Below are positions 17,289-26,456 of a stretch of DNA of 64,000 nucleotides, piece after piece; within the stretch, counting starts at the first letter, position 1, and each line of letters begins with the position of its first letter. The DNA is from Aporhodopirellula rubra. GTDB taxonomy: Bacteria > Planctomycetota > Planctomycetia > Pirellulales > Pirellulaceae. The translations under genes were made by a program, and so were the position numbers. Below the pieces are notes generated by a model that saw only the letters and a program-made list of their open reading frames with translations, searched no databases and was not told where the DNA came from. The stretch lies in the NCBI RefSeq assembly GCF_014192335.1, contig NZ_JACHXU010000013.1, forward strand, positions 62,001 to 126,000. Reading direction: 5' to 3'.

Positions 17289-18692
17289 ATGCAATCTCTC
17301 TTTCAGATCCGATGCCGCTCGTTTGTCATGGCGGTCCTCGGCTTGCTCGTCACGTTGCCGTTCCCCGTTGTCGCACAGGAAACGAGTCCGTCTGCGACGG
17401 TGGGGCAGGACCGAATGGATTGGTGGCGCGACGCGAAATTCGGGATGTTCATTCATTGGGGCGTCTACTCCCGCGCCGGCGGTGAATGGAATGGTGACAC
17501 GGATCACGCCGAGTGGTTGCAGTTGACCGCTAAGATTCCGTTGGCGGAATACACCGAGTACGCACGAGATTTCAATCCGGTGCAGTTCGATGCCGAACGT
17601 TGGGTCGGAATCGCAAAGGACGCCGGGATGAAGTATTTCGTCATCACGGCAAAACATCATGACGGATTCGCGATGTATGACTCCGCGAGCAACGATCACA
17701 ACATTGTGAAAGTGAGCGAATTCGGACGTGATCCTCTAAAGGAACTGGCGGCAGCGTGTCAGAAACTGGGTATCCGATTCTGTGTCTATTATTCGTTGGG
17801 CCGAGATTGGGAAGACCCCGACGTGCCAACGGGTTGGGGCGACCGGCTCGGATGGCGAAGCAACCTGATCGACTTTCCAAACGAATCCGAAAAAGACTTT
17901 CAAAAGTACTTCGATCGAAAGGTCAAACCGCAAGTCCGCGAGCTTCTGACTTCCTACGGGCCGATCGGCGTGATGTGGTTTGATACGTTTGAACAAATCA
18001 CGCGGGAGCAAAGCGAAGAGTTGATTGCGATGATTCGCGAGTTGCAGCCGAACTGCATTATCAATGACCGTGTCGGTCGCGACCTCGGTGACTACAAAAC
18101 TGCCGAACAGGAAATTCCTTCGGGTGCTTCGGGGGATCCGTGGGAAACGTGCATGACGATGAACGGTCACTGGGGCTATAACCGTGCGGATGATGATTGG
18201 CGTAGTACGCAGAACCTGCTTCAAAATCTGATCGATATCGTTAGCAAAGGTGGCAACTATTTGCTCAACGTCGGCCCGACCGGCGAAGGCGTGATTCCGA
18301 AACCGAGTGTGACGCGTTTGAACGAGATCGGTGATTGGCTGTCGGTCAACGCAGACGCTGTCTATGGCTGCGGACCGACGCCGTTCGGCGAAGAAATTGG
18401 CGGCTACAGTGAGACCGAGAAGGACAGCAAGGGCAGAGCCAAGTTCATTTCAAAGTGGCAATGGCGAGCGACGACCAAACCGGGAAAGATTTTCGTGCAT
18501 GTCTTCGAATGGCCTGACGGAGACCTGATATTGCCGAAAATCGAACGTAAGGTGAGTGTCGTTTCCGTATTATCGGATCCGGAACGAAAACCGTTAACGT
18601 TCAAACAAGCGCAAGACGAAGTCCGGATCACGCTGCCGGAGCGGAAGTCCACTTTGCCAACCGTTCTGTGCATCGAAACGCTGGAAGAATAA
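17289..18692 (+). CDS. GH29 alpha-L-fucosidase, secreted
   Basis: A 467-residue retaining fucosidase with a signal peptide (FVMAVLGLLVTLPFPVVAQE). GH29 signatures are present: FGMFIHWGVYS near residue 55, ITAKHHDGFAMYDS, and the nucleophile Asp232 in GVMWFDTFEQ. Glu286 in PWETCMT is the candidate acid/base. SKGGNYLLNVGPTGEG precedes the beta-sandwich C-terminal domain. It would release terminal fucose from fucans or fucosylated glycans outside the cytoplasm. This is the first gene of the fucan locus and the only plus-strand fucosidase. It converges on another GH29 gene. The ATG at 17289 was chosen over a TTG at 17262. Confidence 0.93.
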   Translation: MQSLFQIRCRSFVMAVLGLLVTLPFPVVAQETSPSATVGQDRMDWWRDAKFGMFIHWGVYSRAGGEWNGDTDHAEWLQLTAKIPLAEYTEYARDFNPVQFDAERWVGIAKDAGMKYFVITAKHHDGFAMYDSASNDHNIVKVSEFGRDPLKELAAACQKLGIRFCVYYSLGRDWEDPDVPTGWGDRLGWRSNLIDFPNESEKDFQKYFDRKVKPQVRELLTSYGPIGVMWFDTFEQITREQSEELIAMIRELQPNCIINDRVGRDLGDYKTAEQEIPSGASGDPWETCMTMNGHWGYNRADDDWRSTQNLLQNLIDIVSKGGNYLLNVGPTGEGVIPKPSVTRLNEIGDWLSVNADAVYGCGPTPFGEEIGGYSETEKDSKGRAKFISKWQWRATTKPGKIFVHVFEWPDGDLILPKIERKVSVVSVLSDPERKPLTFKQAQDEVRITLPERKSTLPTVLCIETLEE

Positions 18693-18806
18693 GGCGTCCG
18701 AATCGGATGTCGTCGAGACTTTTGGCGGACGGCGTGTGTGGTGGGTCCTGGTTTTTTTATTGGTTGCGACTGACGCCGTTATTTCGGATGGATTGAAAGT
18801 GAATAG

Positions 18807-18832
18807 CCGTAGGTCGCGCAACGCACCTACGG
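18807..18832. terminator. Bidirectional hairpin between convergent fucosidase genes
   Basis: A perfect 8-bp inverted repeat (CCGTAGGT/ACCTACGG) with a 10-nt loop that can pair further (GCG/CGC). It lies between two GH29 genes transcribed toward each other. A T-rich stretch follows on the plus side. Confidence 0.5.
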
Positions 18833-18922
18833 ATAATTTCTTTGATCCCTTTGGGAAACCTGCATGATTCGTTGTTTGACAACAGTTCAGGCCGGTTCCC
18901 GCTGCGTCGGCGTGGATTCACG

Positions 18923-20500
18923 CTACGGTGAAGCCAATGTTACCTTGAAGCCGACGACGAGCTCGTCGCTGAGTGATTTCGGTAGCTCGATCGTCATGCC
19001 TTTTTCCGAACGGGTCCACGAGATCGTTTCATCACTGCCCATCATCGAAACGCTTTCGATCGTCTTGTCGAGTACGCCACCGGTAGCGAGTGTTTTGATC
19101 ACGATGTCCTCCGTCGGTGTTGCCAACACAAACGCGTAGAGGTTTCCATCCTTGGTGGTCAACCGAATGTCGGCTTGGGAATAGTCTTTCTTGTTCTCGC
19201 CCTGCCGTCCCGTCTTGATCTCCAACGGACCTTCGCCGTAGACCTTCCATGGCCGGGATCCATAAATCCCTTCCGCATTGGTTCGCAACACCTCGCCAAA
19301 CGCCGTCAGATAGGCGGCTTGGTTTTCTGGAATCGTGCCGTCGCCTCGCAGTGCGATGTTCAGCATCACGACGCCGTTCTTGCTGATCGCGTCGATGGCG
19401 TTGCCGATCATCACGGGGATGCTCATTCGATTGACCGCGGTCGCACGATAGAACCAACCGCCCGAAAGATCGGTGGCCCACATCCAAGGCGTCGGCTGGA
19501 TTTCTCCTGAACTGCCTCGTTCGAGATTGTAGGTGAATCCCGCCCGGTCGGCCTTCGCGTCTTTGCATGACAGCACCACCGTCTGCTCGCCGTTGTTCTC
19601 TTGGAGATCGCGGTTGAGATAGTCGCTGAACAGTTTCAGACCCAAATTGTTTCCCGTCTTCGCAGAAGGGTACGGGCTGTCGTTGTTGAACATGTCGGGG
19701 TCGTATTTTTCGATCACATCCCAACACCGTGCGTACCAATGCTCGTTCCAAGTGTCCTGACTGGCGTACCCACGTTGGTCGTAGTCCATGTTGAAGAGTG
19801 ACCATTCCGGAGTGCCCGGTTTTTGATATTTACGGGCGTTGGCAAAGAACCGAGGTGACCAGTACAAGTGCGTCGAAACACCGAATTTCAGTCCGTGCTT
19901 TTTCGCTGCCGCTTTCCATTCCTTCAACGTGTCACGTTTGGGGCCCATTTTGACCGCGTTCCAAGGGTGGAACGAATCGTACATGTCAAAGTTGTCGTGA
20001 TGCGTCGCGACGGGCATGATGAAACGCGCGCCGTTGTGCTTGACAAACTTAGCCAGAGAATCTGGATCCCACTTCTCCGCTTTGAACAGCGGGATCAATT
20101 TCTCGTAGCCAAATTCGGACGGATGGCCGTAGCGTTCGGTGTGCCACTTCGTCAACGTTTCGCCCATGCCCAATTTTCCGGTGAAGTCATCCGGAACGAC
20201 CGAATACATCAATCGACCGTAATGCGATCCGTCATTGGGGCGGTTCTCATCAGCGGCCGATGGAATCCCCCAGTGCATCCAAACGCCGACCTTCCCATCG
20301 ACAAACCATCCCGGAACGTGGTAACGCTCGGCCATCGATTCCCAATTCGGCTCGATGGTCGGAATATCGGAGCTTGCGTTTGTCTCGGTCGCGGTTGAGG
20401 TCGATGTCGAGATCGCTGCGGTTGGGGGAGCAGCGTCGAGAGTTCCTCGATGGAACGTCAAAACGATTAGCGGAAGAAGGGCGAGTAAGTTTTTAAGCAT
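18923..20500 (-). CDS. GH29-type alpha-L-fucosidase with atypical nucleophile region
   Basis: A 525-residue secreted protein with a signal peptide (LKNLLALLPLIVLTF) and a Thr/Ser/Ala-rich linker to about residue 48. The GH29 fold is visible in WFVDGKVGVWMHWGIPS, PVATHHDNFDMYDS and AISKNGVVMLNIALRGDG. The usual WFD strand reads KYDPDMFNNDSPYP. By alignment with KYDPDLLYFDGG-type family members the nucleophile is probably Asp274, but the Trp/Tyr-Phe before it is Asn-Asn. YNLERG...PWMWATDLSGGWFY matches the ERG...PWQTD-type subgroup. Substrate preference may differ from that of its neighbours. It is the last gene of the minus-strand array. Confidence 0.85.
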   Translation of the reverse strand: MLKNLLALLPLIVLTFHRGTLDAAPPTAAISTSTSTATETNASSDIPTIEPNWESMAERYHVPGWFVDGKVGVWMHWGIPSAADENRPNDGSHYGRLMYSVVPDDFTGKLGMGETLTKWHTERYGHPSEFGYEKLIPLFKAEKWDPDSLAKFVKHNGARFIMPVATHHDNFDMYDSFHPWNAVKMGPKRDTLKEWKAAAKKHGLKFGVSTHLYWSPRFFANARKYQKPGTPEWSLFNMDYDQRGYASQDTWNEHWYARCWDVIEKYDPDMFNNDSPYPSAKTGNNLGLKLFSDYLNRDLQENNGEQTVVLSCKDAKADRAGFTYNLERGSSGEIQPTPWMWATDLSGGWFYRATAVNRMSIPVMIGNAIDAISKNGVVMLNIALRGDGTIPENQAAYLTAFGEVLRTNAEGIYGSRPWKVYGEGPLEIKTGRQGENKKDYSQADIRLTTKDGNLYAFVLATPTEDIVIKTLATGGVLDKTIESVSMMGSDETISWTRSEKGMTIELPKSLSDELVVGFKVTLASP

Positions 20501-20652
20501 CGTGAACGTCCGGGTGGGGAACTCGGGTGGGGATTGAATGGAACTCCGACGATCGTGTCGTCGACGTCGTCGTTCATGCTAACTCGACTCGCTCGTAATG
20601 ACTGTCGTCTGTTTAGACGACGGTCGGCCGAATCGGTTGGTAGCGGATGCGT

Positions 20653-22824
20653 TCAGTCGTCCTGTCGCAATCCGATTTTTGAGAGATCGATGGGAACGAT
20701 TCCCATCTCGAGGGCTGGCGAATCGGGACGGAACCGAAAGTCACCGTTTTCTGGATCGACGAACAGCGGATCAACCGCATGGCTGTTGGCGTCGACGCCG
20801 TCGCGTTGTTGTTTTTCGAGCATTTCTTTCGCCACATTGGGATCTGTCGTGCAAAAGTAAATGTTGAAGTCGGTGTCCGCATCGGCGGCGCGTGCGAGTG
20901 CTCGGCCTCTTCGGTCTTCACTCTTCCGACCGTTGGCGGGAGGCAATTCGTCGATGAAGTGACACTCAGGGTCGGCGGAATAGAAAATGTTTCGTTGGAT
21001 AGTCGCACCCGTTAACGGACCTTCACGCACGGACAAGTAGTAGCCGCGGGGTGGGGCGATCACGTTGGCGACGATGTTGTTTTCGACGCGAGTATTCAGT
21101 TTCAACATGATCCCCTGCGACGTGCATTGGTAAATCAGGTTCTCTGCGATCAGCGTATCTCGCTGTCCGCCATCGGTGCGTAACGCGCACTGCATGATCA
21201 TGGGGGCTACCAAGTGATGAATGTAATTGCGTCGGATTACATTTCCGGCACCCGCACCGCGAATGTAAATCGCGTTGCCGTCCCCGAGTTCTTCCATCAC
21301 ATGATGAATTTCGTTGTACTCGATCAGGTTATCGTGGGTGTGCAAGAACGGTCGGACTTCTTCGAGCGTTTTCTTGGACCGTGATCCACCGATCTCATGC
21401 CAACGGATGGTTCGTGTGAGTTCTCGTCCTGACTTGGAAAAGAAATCGGTCATGCAACCCGAAACAATCAATCCCGTGTAAGGCGTGTGATGGATCAAGT
21501 TGTTCGCAATTCGGTTCTCACCACTTTGCCAAACCATGATGCCGGGCGCGTGAGAGTAGATCCGCCCGGTGTGGTGAATGTGGTTGTTGTAAACGACGTT
21601 CTCGGCGTTGACGTCTTTTGTGCCCGGACCATAGCCGCAGAGCAAAATCCCGGAACCGCCGAGGTGTTCGATATGGTTGCTCTTGATTGCGTTTTTAATC
21701 CCATGGAGATCAACGCGGATCGCGCCAACACCGCTATGGGCGAAGTGACATTTTTCGACGACGCAATTCTCGGTTCCACGGAGACGCAGCATCGCGGTGT
21801 CTTTGTCGTGCATCTCCCAGTCATGCTGGAGTCCTGCATCGTCGGTGGCGAGCGTGTACCGGTCGGCATGAGTGAAACCGATCCCTCGAAAACACAAGTT
21901 GCGAACCGGCTCGTCCTCGGGCCCCGCTTTGTCGATCGATCCCTCGATGCGTACCAGTTCTCGTAGTTGTGGAGCAAAAACCGTTGACTGATTTCGCGGC
22001 CACAGATAGAGCTTGCCCTCTTTGGAATTGAGCACCCATTCGCCCGGTTCGTCGAGTTCCTCCAGGACGTTCTCGACCCAGCACGATTCCGTCTTGGGAA
22101 GAAAATGAAGCGGGTTCATCGCGTACGTCGCGTCGATCGACGTGCGAGCCACGTTTGCACTGGCATTAACGGATCTTAGAGGCAAAACATTGACAATCCA
22201 CGCGTGGTGGGGACGCACGATGATTTCGACGTCTTCCACGTTGTCCCAATTTCGCAATACGCCGGGTGGCGCATTCAACGCGGTGCGACTGCCGCCCCGG
22301 CGCGGAATGAAACCAGCCGACCGAGCCCGCGGCAGCATTCCGTCTTCGTCGAAGAGACATTTGAAATTGCCTTCGACTTCGGCGACCAGGATTTTCCCTC
22401 GAGCCTTTGCCGGTAACCCCGGAAGATCGCTTTCCACACGCCGCCAATTGCTGATCGCTCGACCAGATGAGAGCACGGGCGTCTCGTTTGGATAAGCGGC
22501 GTACGTGATTCGTGCATCGCTACTACCTGAGTCTTGCAGTCCGAACACGACAGTGTCACTAAGTGGGTAGGTGCCGCCGCGGATGGAGACCAGAATGTCG
22601 TCCGCTTGCCACTTCTTCAGTTCACGCACGGCGTCACGTGCCCGCAGGAGCGTCGCAAACGGCCCATCGGTTTGGGATTGATTTGGATCGCTTAACGTTC
22701 CTGACCAAGAGTCTGACCCGTCGGGTGAGACATAGAAGTCCGCGACCGTGTTGGCATCCGCGGCCTCGGTGATTGCGGCGTGACCGATGGTGAGAACAAA
22801 AAAGAGGGTGGATGCCAGTTTCAT
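20653..22824 (-). CDS. GH141-like right-handed beta-helix glycosidase
   Basis: A 723-residue secreted protein. The start at 22824 gives a clean signal peptide (MKLASTLFFVLTIGHAAITEA). The longer frame from 23034 would add 70 residues and overlap the sulfatase gene. The N-terminus DFYVSPDGSDSWSGT, then GPFATLLRARDAVRELKK, RGGTYPL and QDSGSSDARITYAAYP, is the pattern of GH141 (alpha-L-fucosidase/xylanase) and related parallel beta-helix proteins. Helical coils rich in Asn and His (NHIHHTGRIYSHAPGI, IHHVMEELGDGNAIY) follow from about residue 330. Fucosidase activity suits the locus, but specificity cannot be read from the sequence. Confidence 0.75.
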   Translation of the reverse strand: MKLASTLFFVLTIGHAAITEAADANTVADFYVSPDGSDSWSGTLSDPNQSQTDGPFATLLRARDAVRELKKWQADDILVSIRGGTYPLSDTVVFGLQDSGSSDARITYAAYPNETPVLSSGRAISNWRRVESDLPGLPAKARGKILVAEVEGNFKCLFDEDGMLPRARSAGFIPRRGGSRTALNAPPGVLRNWDNVEDVEIIVRPHHAWIVNVLPLRSVNASANVARTSIDATYAMNPLHFLPKTESCWVENVLEELDEPGEWVLNSKEGKLYLWPRNQSTVFAPQLRELVRIEGSIDKAGPEDEPVRNLCFRGIGFTHADRYTLATDDAGLQHDWEMHDKDTAMLRLRGTENCVVEKCHFAHSGVGAIRVDLHGIKNAIKSNHIEHLGGSGILLCGYGPGTKDVNAENVVYNNHIHHTGRIYSHAPGIMVWQSGENRIANNLIHHTPYTGLIVSGCMTDFFSKSGRELTRTIRWHEIGGSRSKKTLEEVRPFLHTHDNLIEYNEIHHVMEELGDGNAIYIRGAGAGNVIRRNYIHHLVAPMIMQCALRTDGGQRDTLIAENLIYQCTSQGIMLKLNTRVENNIVANVIAPPRGYYLSVREGPLTGATIQRNIFYSADPECHFIDELPPANGRKSEDRRGRALARAADADTDFNIYFCTTDPNVAKEMLEKQQRDGVDANSHAVDPLFVDPENGDFRFRPDSPALEMGIVPIDLSKIGLRQDD

Positions 22825-22945
22825 CGAATCTCGAATGATTGCGCGCGTGGTGGTCCAACGCCAATTGCGAGTCGATGTCCCGCCACGCGTGGAGGGCAGA
22901 TTGAGTATTTGTCGCGTTGTTGGATTGGACAGTGGATGCATGACG

Positions 22946-24343
22946 CTATTTTCTCTTGGTGACACAACAGGATTCGTTTGGCGCCGTTGGGAGAGTGGAT
23001 TCCCACGCGGTGATCTTTTGTGTGAGTTGCTCAACGATCTCCGGGTTCTGCTGAGCGACGTTTTGAGTTTCTGCCCAATCGTTCTGCTCGTCGTAGAGTT
23101 CGATTCGTTGCTGTTCGTGGTTGACTAGTAATTTCCATCGTCCGTCGCGGATTCCAGTTGAGGGCCACGTGTACTCTTTGGACTCGCCTCCCCGCCACTG
23201 CCAGAAAATGGGTTTGGTGCGACTGATTGGCGTTCCTTGGAAGGCCGCAAAGACATTCTCGCCATCGGGGGCGAAGCCTTCGGGAAGCGATACACCGGCG
23301 ACATGCAGGAAGGTGGGCAGGAGGTCGACCGCCGTGATGACGGAGGTTTTGTCGACACGTCCGGCCGGAACAACCGCCGGCCATCGCACGATAAAAGGAA
23401 CGCGGATGCCGCCGGCGAAGAGAGATCGCTTTCTGCCTTTGAGTCCACCTGATTCGCCGACCGAATAGTAACCGCCTAAACCCGGTTCTCCCTTTCGATG
23501 AATCTTGTCGCCTGGACCTCGAGTCGCTTCCGGCCCATTGTCGGTGGAGAACACGACGAGCGTCTTCTCATCAATGGCGAGTTCCTTAAGCAGCGACAAG
23601 ATGCGACCGACACCCTCGTCGCCTTCGGCAATGATCGACGCGTAGACCCTTTGTTGCTCGTTGAGCTCGCTGAACTTTTGAAGGTATCGTTCCTGCGGGA
23701 AATGGGCGAGGTGAGCTTCGTGAAGCCAGAGATTTACAAAGAACGGTTCGTCTTTGTTGGCCCTCATGAACCTCTCCGCATGATCAACCGATGCCAATCC
23801 GTCTTTTTTGATTTCCTTCTTCTTCGATCCGTTGAACGTCGCAAAGTCGTCGTAGCCGTATTGGTCTTCCGTGGGGACTCCCGCCCCGCCGCCGAGATGC
23901 CACTTTCCGAAATGTCCCGTTTTGTAACCGGCCTGCTGTAGCATTCGTGGCAACGATGGCCCCTGCGGATCCAACCAATCGGGCATGCCACGTTTGCGGT
24001 TGGATGCGACGCCCGCGAAATGTTGATGGATGCATTGCCGGGCAGGAAACTGTCCCGTCATCACGGCGACGCGGCTGGGCGAGCACACGGGACTGTTGAC
24101 GGTGAAATTGGTGAAGTCGATTCCCTCGGCGGCCATTTGGTCGAGAGAGGGCGTTTGGCAAAATGAACTGCCGTGACAACTTAGGTCGCCATATCCCCAA
24201 TCATCCGCGAAGATGAAAATGATATTCGGTCCTGCAGGCGAGTCATCCGCCTGAACCGTTGCCGCGGGGTTGGGCAGCAATAACGAAACCGCGACGATCG
24301 GTAGCCATCGTGCGATAGAATATAACGGTTGCATGGGATTCAT
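22946..24343 (-). CDS. Sulfatase, FGly type (CSPSR)
   Basis: A 465-residue secreted sulfatase (alkaline-phosphatase superfamily, PF00884 type). The signal peptide covers about residues 1-32. Metal-binding Asp47-Asp48 is in IFADDWGYGD. Cys87 in VCSPSR is the residue converted to formylglycine. GKWHLGGG carries the conserved Lys/His pair, and STDNGPEA the second Asp-Asn metal site. The active-site helper region reads LHEAHLAHF, unlike the NAPHGP type of some neighbours. It ends in a Cys-Cys-containing tail (NESCCVTKRK). The upstream neighbour is another sulfatase and the downstream one is the GH141-like protein, so it probably desulfates fucan side groups. Confidence 0.92.
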   Translation of the reverse strand: MNPMQPLYSIARWLPIVAVSLLLPNPAATVQADDSPAGPNIIFIFADDWGYGDLSCHGSSFCQTPSLDQMAAEGIDFTNFTVNSPVCSPSRVAVMTGQFPARQCIHQHFAGVASNRKRGMPDWLDPQGPSLPRMLQQAGYKTGHFGKWHLGGGAGVPTEDQYGYDDFATFNGSKKKEIKKDGLASVDHAERFMRANKDEPFFVNLWLHEAHLAHFPQERYLQKFSELNEQQRVYASIIAEGDEGVGRILSLLKELAIDEKTLVVFSTDNGPEATRGPGDKIHRKGEPGLGGYYSVGESGGLKGRKRSLFAGGIRVPFIVRWPAVVPAGRVDKTSVITAVDLLPTFLHVAGVSLPEGFAPDGENVFAAFQGTPISRTKPIFWQWRGGESKEYTWPSTGIRDGRWKLLVNHEQQRIELYDEQNDWAETQNVAQQNPEIVEQLTQKITAWESTLPTAPNESCCVTKRK

Positions 24344-24530
24344 CCTGCTCGATCGCTGAGGGCAAGTTTTGTTTCCAGGGCGAGCGAAATCACACAGTTG
24401 GAGAATTTCGATTTGCGGTTAGTTGAACCTTTTGGGGACGCCGTTTGGTGACGGCGGAATCGACGGGTGGTTGGGCGTGCATCGAGCGAGTCGGCGTCCG
24501 GCGACTCGCAATGCGGTCACGGTTTGGGGC

Positions 24531-26321
24531 TTAGAAGGATTCAACTTCGGTGAAATAGGCTCCACCTGCTTTGCCGTTATTGTCGTAGAACCACGTCACT
24601 AATTCGGTTGGTCCGGTCGGCAGTTCGATGTCGAACACAACTCCGCGGCTGTCCGGTTTCACGTCGAGTTCATGCGTTTGACCGGCGATCTCCAACTTGG
24701 CTCGAACGGCAACGATGGGCTTGTCAGCCTCTTTAGGCATCTGCCGTAGTGTGATGCGATAGCGTCCCGCTTTCCTGACATCGAGCATCCAAGGTCCGGT
24801 GACGCGGGGGCGTCTGGCAATCGAGCCGAAATTCCACGGTGGGTTTCCACTCGGCATGTACCAATCCTGTGAGCAGAGCACGGTTGGGTTGTTCGTCGGA
24901 TTTCCAACATCGATGCGAACGGGTGTGAGCCTCGGTGATACTTTTTCCCAAAATGATTGGTACGCAGTCCGTAGTCTGGTCACGACTTCCGGGTGTTCGT
25001 CGGCGACGTTGTTTCGTTGTGCCGGATCGGCGAGAATGTCAAACAAGCCTTGTCCGTTCGAATTGACCAAACGCCATCGGTGATCCATCACGACGGAGTA
25101 CTCCAATGGCTGAGGCGGGAATGCTCTGGCGTGGGCGCCCGCGTGGAACTGCACCACATGATGATCGCGAGGGAGTTCCGGTTCCGATTCGCTGCGTTGG
25201 GCGTCGTCGAGTTTGGTGTGCTCGAGCAACGGTTTCAACGAGATTCCGTTGGGTTTGTAATCGTCCGAAACTGGGATTCCGCAGAGGTCCGCCAACGTTG
25301 GCAGGACATCGATATGAGCCGCCTGCGTGTGGACGTCTTTCCCGCCGACGAGACCAGCCTGAGGCCAATGAAGAAAGAACGGCACGCGGTGCCCACCGTC
25401 GTAGAGCGAGGATTTCTTGCCTCGCATTCCGGCGTTGTATCCCAATTTGGCTTCCGAGTCCAAACCGTCGAATTTTGCTCCACTGGCCGTGCCGTTGTCG
25501 GTCATGAAGATCAGAATCGTGTTCTCGGCGAGACCGAGTCGAGCGATTCGATCGCGGAGGATTCCAACGTTGTGATCGATGTTCGCGATCATCCCGTAGA
25601 AGTTAGGATTGGTTACTGATCGATTGCCGGTGTACGGTTCCGCCCACTCAGGCGGCACTCGATAAGGACCATGCGGCGCATTGAGTGCGAGGTAGAGGAA
25701 GAACGGTTTCGTTTGATTCTCTTCGATGAATCGGATGCCCTCGCGGAACCACACGTCGGTGCAATAACCTTCGAACTTTTCGAACCGACCGTTGCGTTCG
25801 TATGTGTCGTCGAAATAGTCGTTGCCCCAATAGTCCGACGCTTGACCAACCCCACCACACCGGTGCCAGACGACGTCTTGGAATCCTCGGTCTTGGGGAC
25901 GATGCGGGGCATTATCACCAAGATGCCATTTGCCGACCATGCCGGTGACGTATCCGTTGTCGCCGAAGAGATTCGCGATAGTCTTTTCATCGCGATGCAT
26001 CATCGTGCGTCCCGAACTCGTTCGATACGCTCCGGTATATCCCGGATAGTTACCCGTCATCAGCGCCGCACGTGTTGGGGTGCAGAACGGACTGACATGA
26101 AAATCGGTGAAGCGAATTGAATTCGCACTCAGGCGATCGATGTTGGGCGTCTTCAGGATTGGATTTCCGTGACAACTCAGATCCCCGTAGCCTTGATCGT
26201 CCGTCATAACCAACACCACGTTCGGACGTGTTGCCGAATTGGTATCTGCATTGACGCGTACGAGTGAATGGCAGGATGTTCCCAAGAGAATCAGGAATGC
26301 GATCGTTCGAATAATCATCAT
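24531..26321 (-). CDS. Sulfatase, FGly type (CTPTR), with C-terminal domain
   Basis: A 596-residue secreted sulfatase. The signal peptide lies within residues 1-25. Asp41-Asp42 is in [16 protein letters not shown]. Cys80 in FCTPTR is the FGly residue, with Thr rather than Ser at +3. GKWHLGDN and LNAPHGPY complete the site. It is a clear paralogue of the 36493-38310 sulfatase: both have the CGGVGQ/AGGVGQ...[12 protein letters not shown] and FEGYCTD segments. Both also carry an extra C-terminal beta-rich domain (here from about residue 455, GPWMLDVRKAGRYRITLRQMP) that may bind carbohydrate. A hexanucleotide tandem repeat begins 23 bases upstream of its ATG. Confidence 0.92.
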   Translation of the reverse strand: MMIIRTIAFLILLGTSCHSLVRVNADTNSATRPNVVLVMTDDQGYGDLSCHGNPILKTPNIDRLSANSIRFTDFHVSPFCTPTRAALMTGNYPGYTGAYRTSSGRTMMHRDEKTIANLFGDNGYVTGMVGKWHLGDNAPHRPQDRGFQDVVWHRCGGVGQASDYWGNDYFDDTYERNGRFEKFEGYCTDVWFREGIRFIEENQTKPFFLYLALNAPHGPYRVPPEWAEPYTGNRSVTNPNFYGMIANIDHNVGILRDRIARLGLAENTILIFMTDNGTASGAKFDGLDSEAKLGYNAGMRGKKSSLYDGGHRVPFFLHWPQAGLVGGKDVHTQAAHIDVLPTLADLCGIPVSDDYKPNGISLKPLLEHTKLDDAQRSESEPELPRDHHVVQFHAGAHARAFPPQPLEYSVVMDHRWRLVNSNGQGLFDILADPAQRNNVADEHPEVVTRLRTAYQSFWEKVSPRLTPVRIDVGNPTNNPTVLCSQDWYMPSGNPPWNFGSIARRPRVTGPWMLDVRKAGRYRITLRQMPKEADKPIVAVRAKLEIAGQTHELDVKPDSRGVVFDIELPTGPTELVTWFYDNNGKAGGAYFTEVESF

Positions 26322-26342
26322 AACGGCTTGTCGAGATGAATG

Positions 26343-26379
<37 letters not shown>

Positions 26380-26456
26380 TGTGGGACTGGTTCAGGTGCG
26401 GCAAGTTCAGGCAGACGTTTTCGATGGGGGTGGTCCGCCGGTATTTTTAGACCTAA

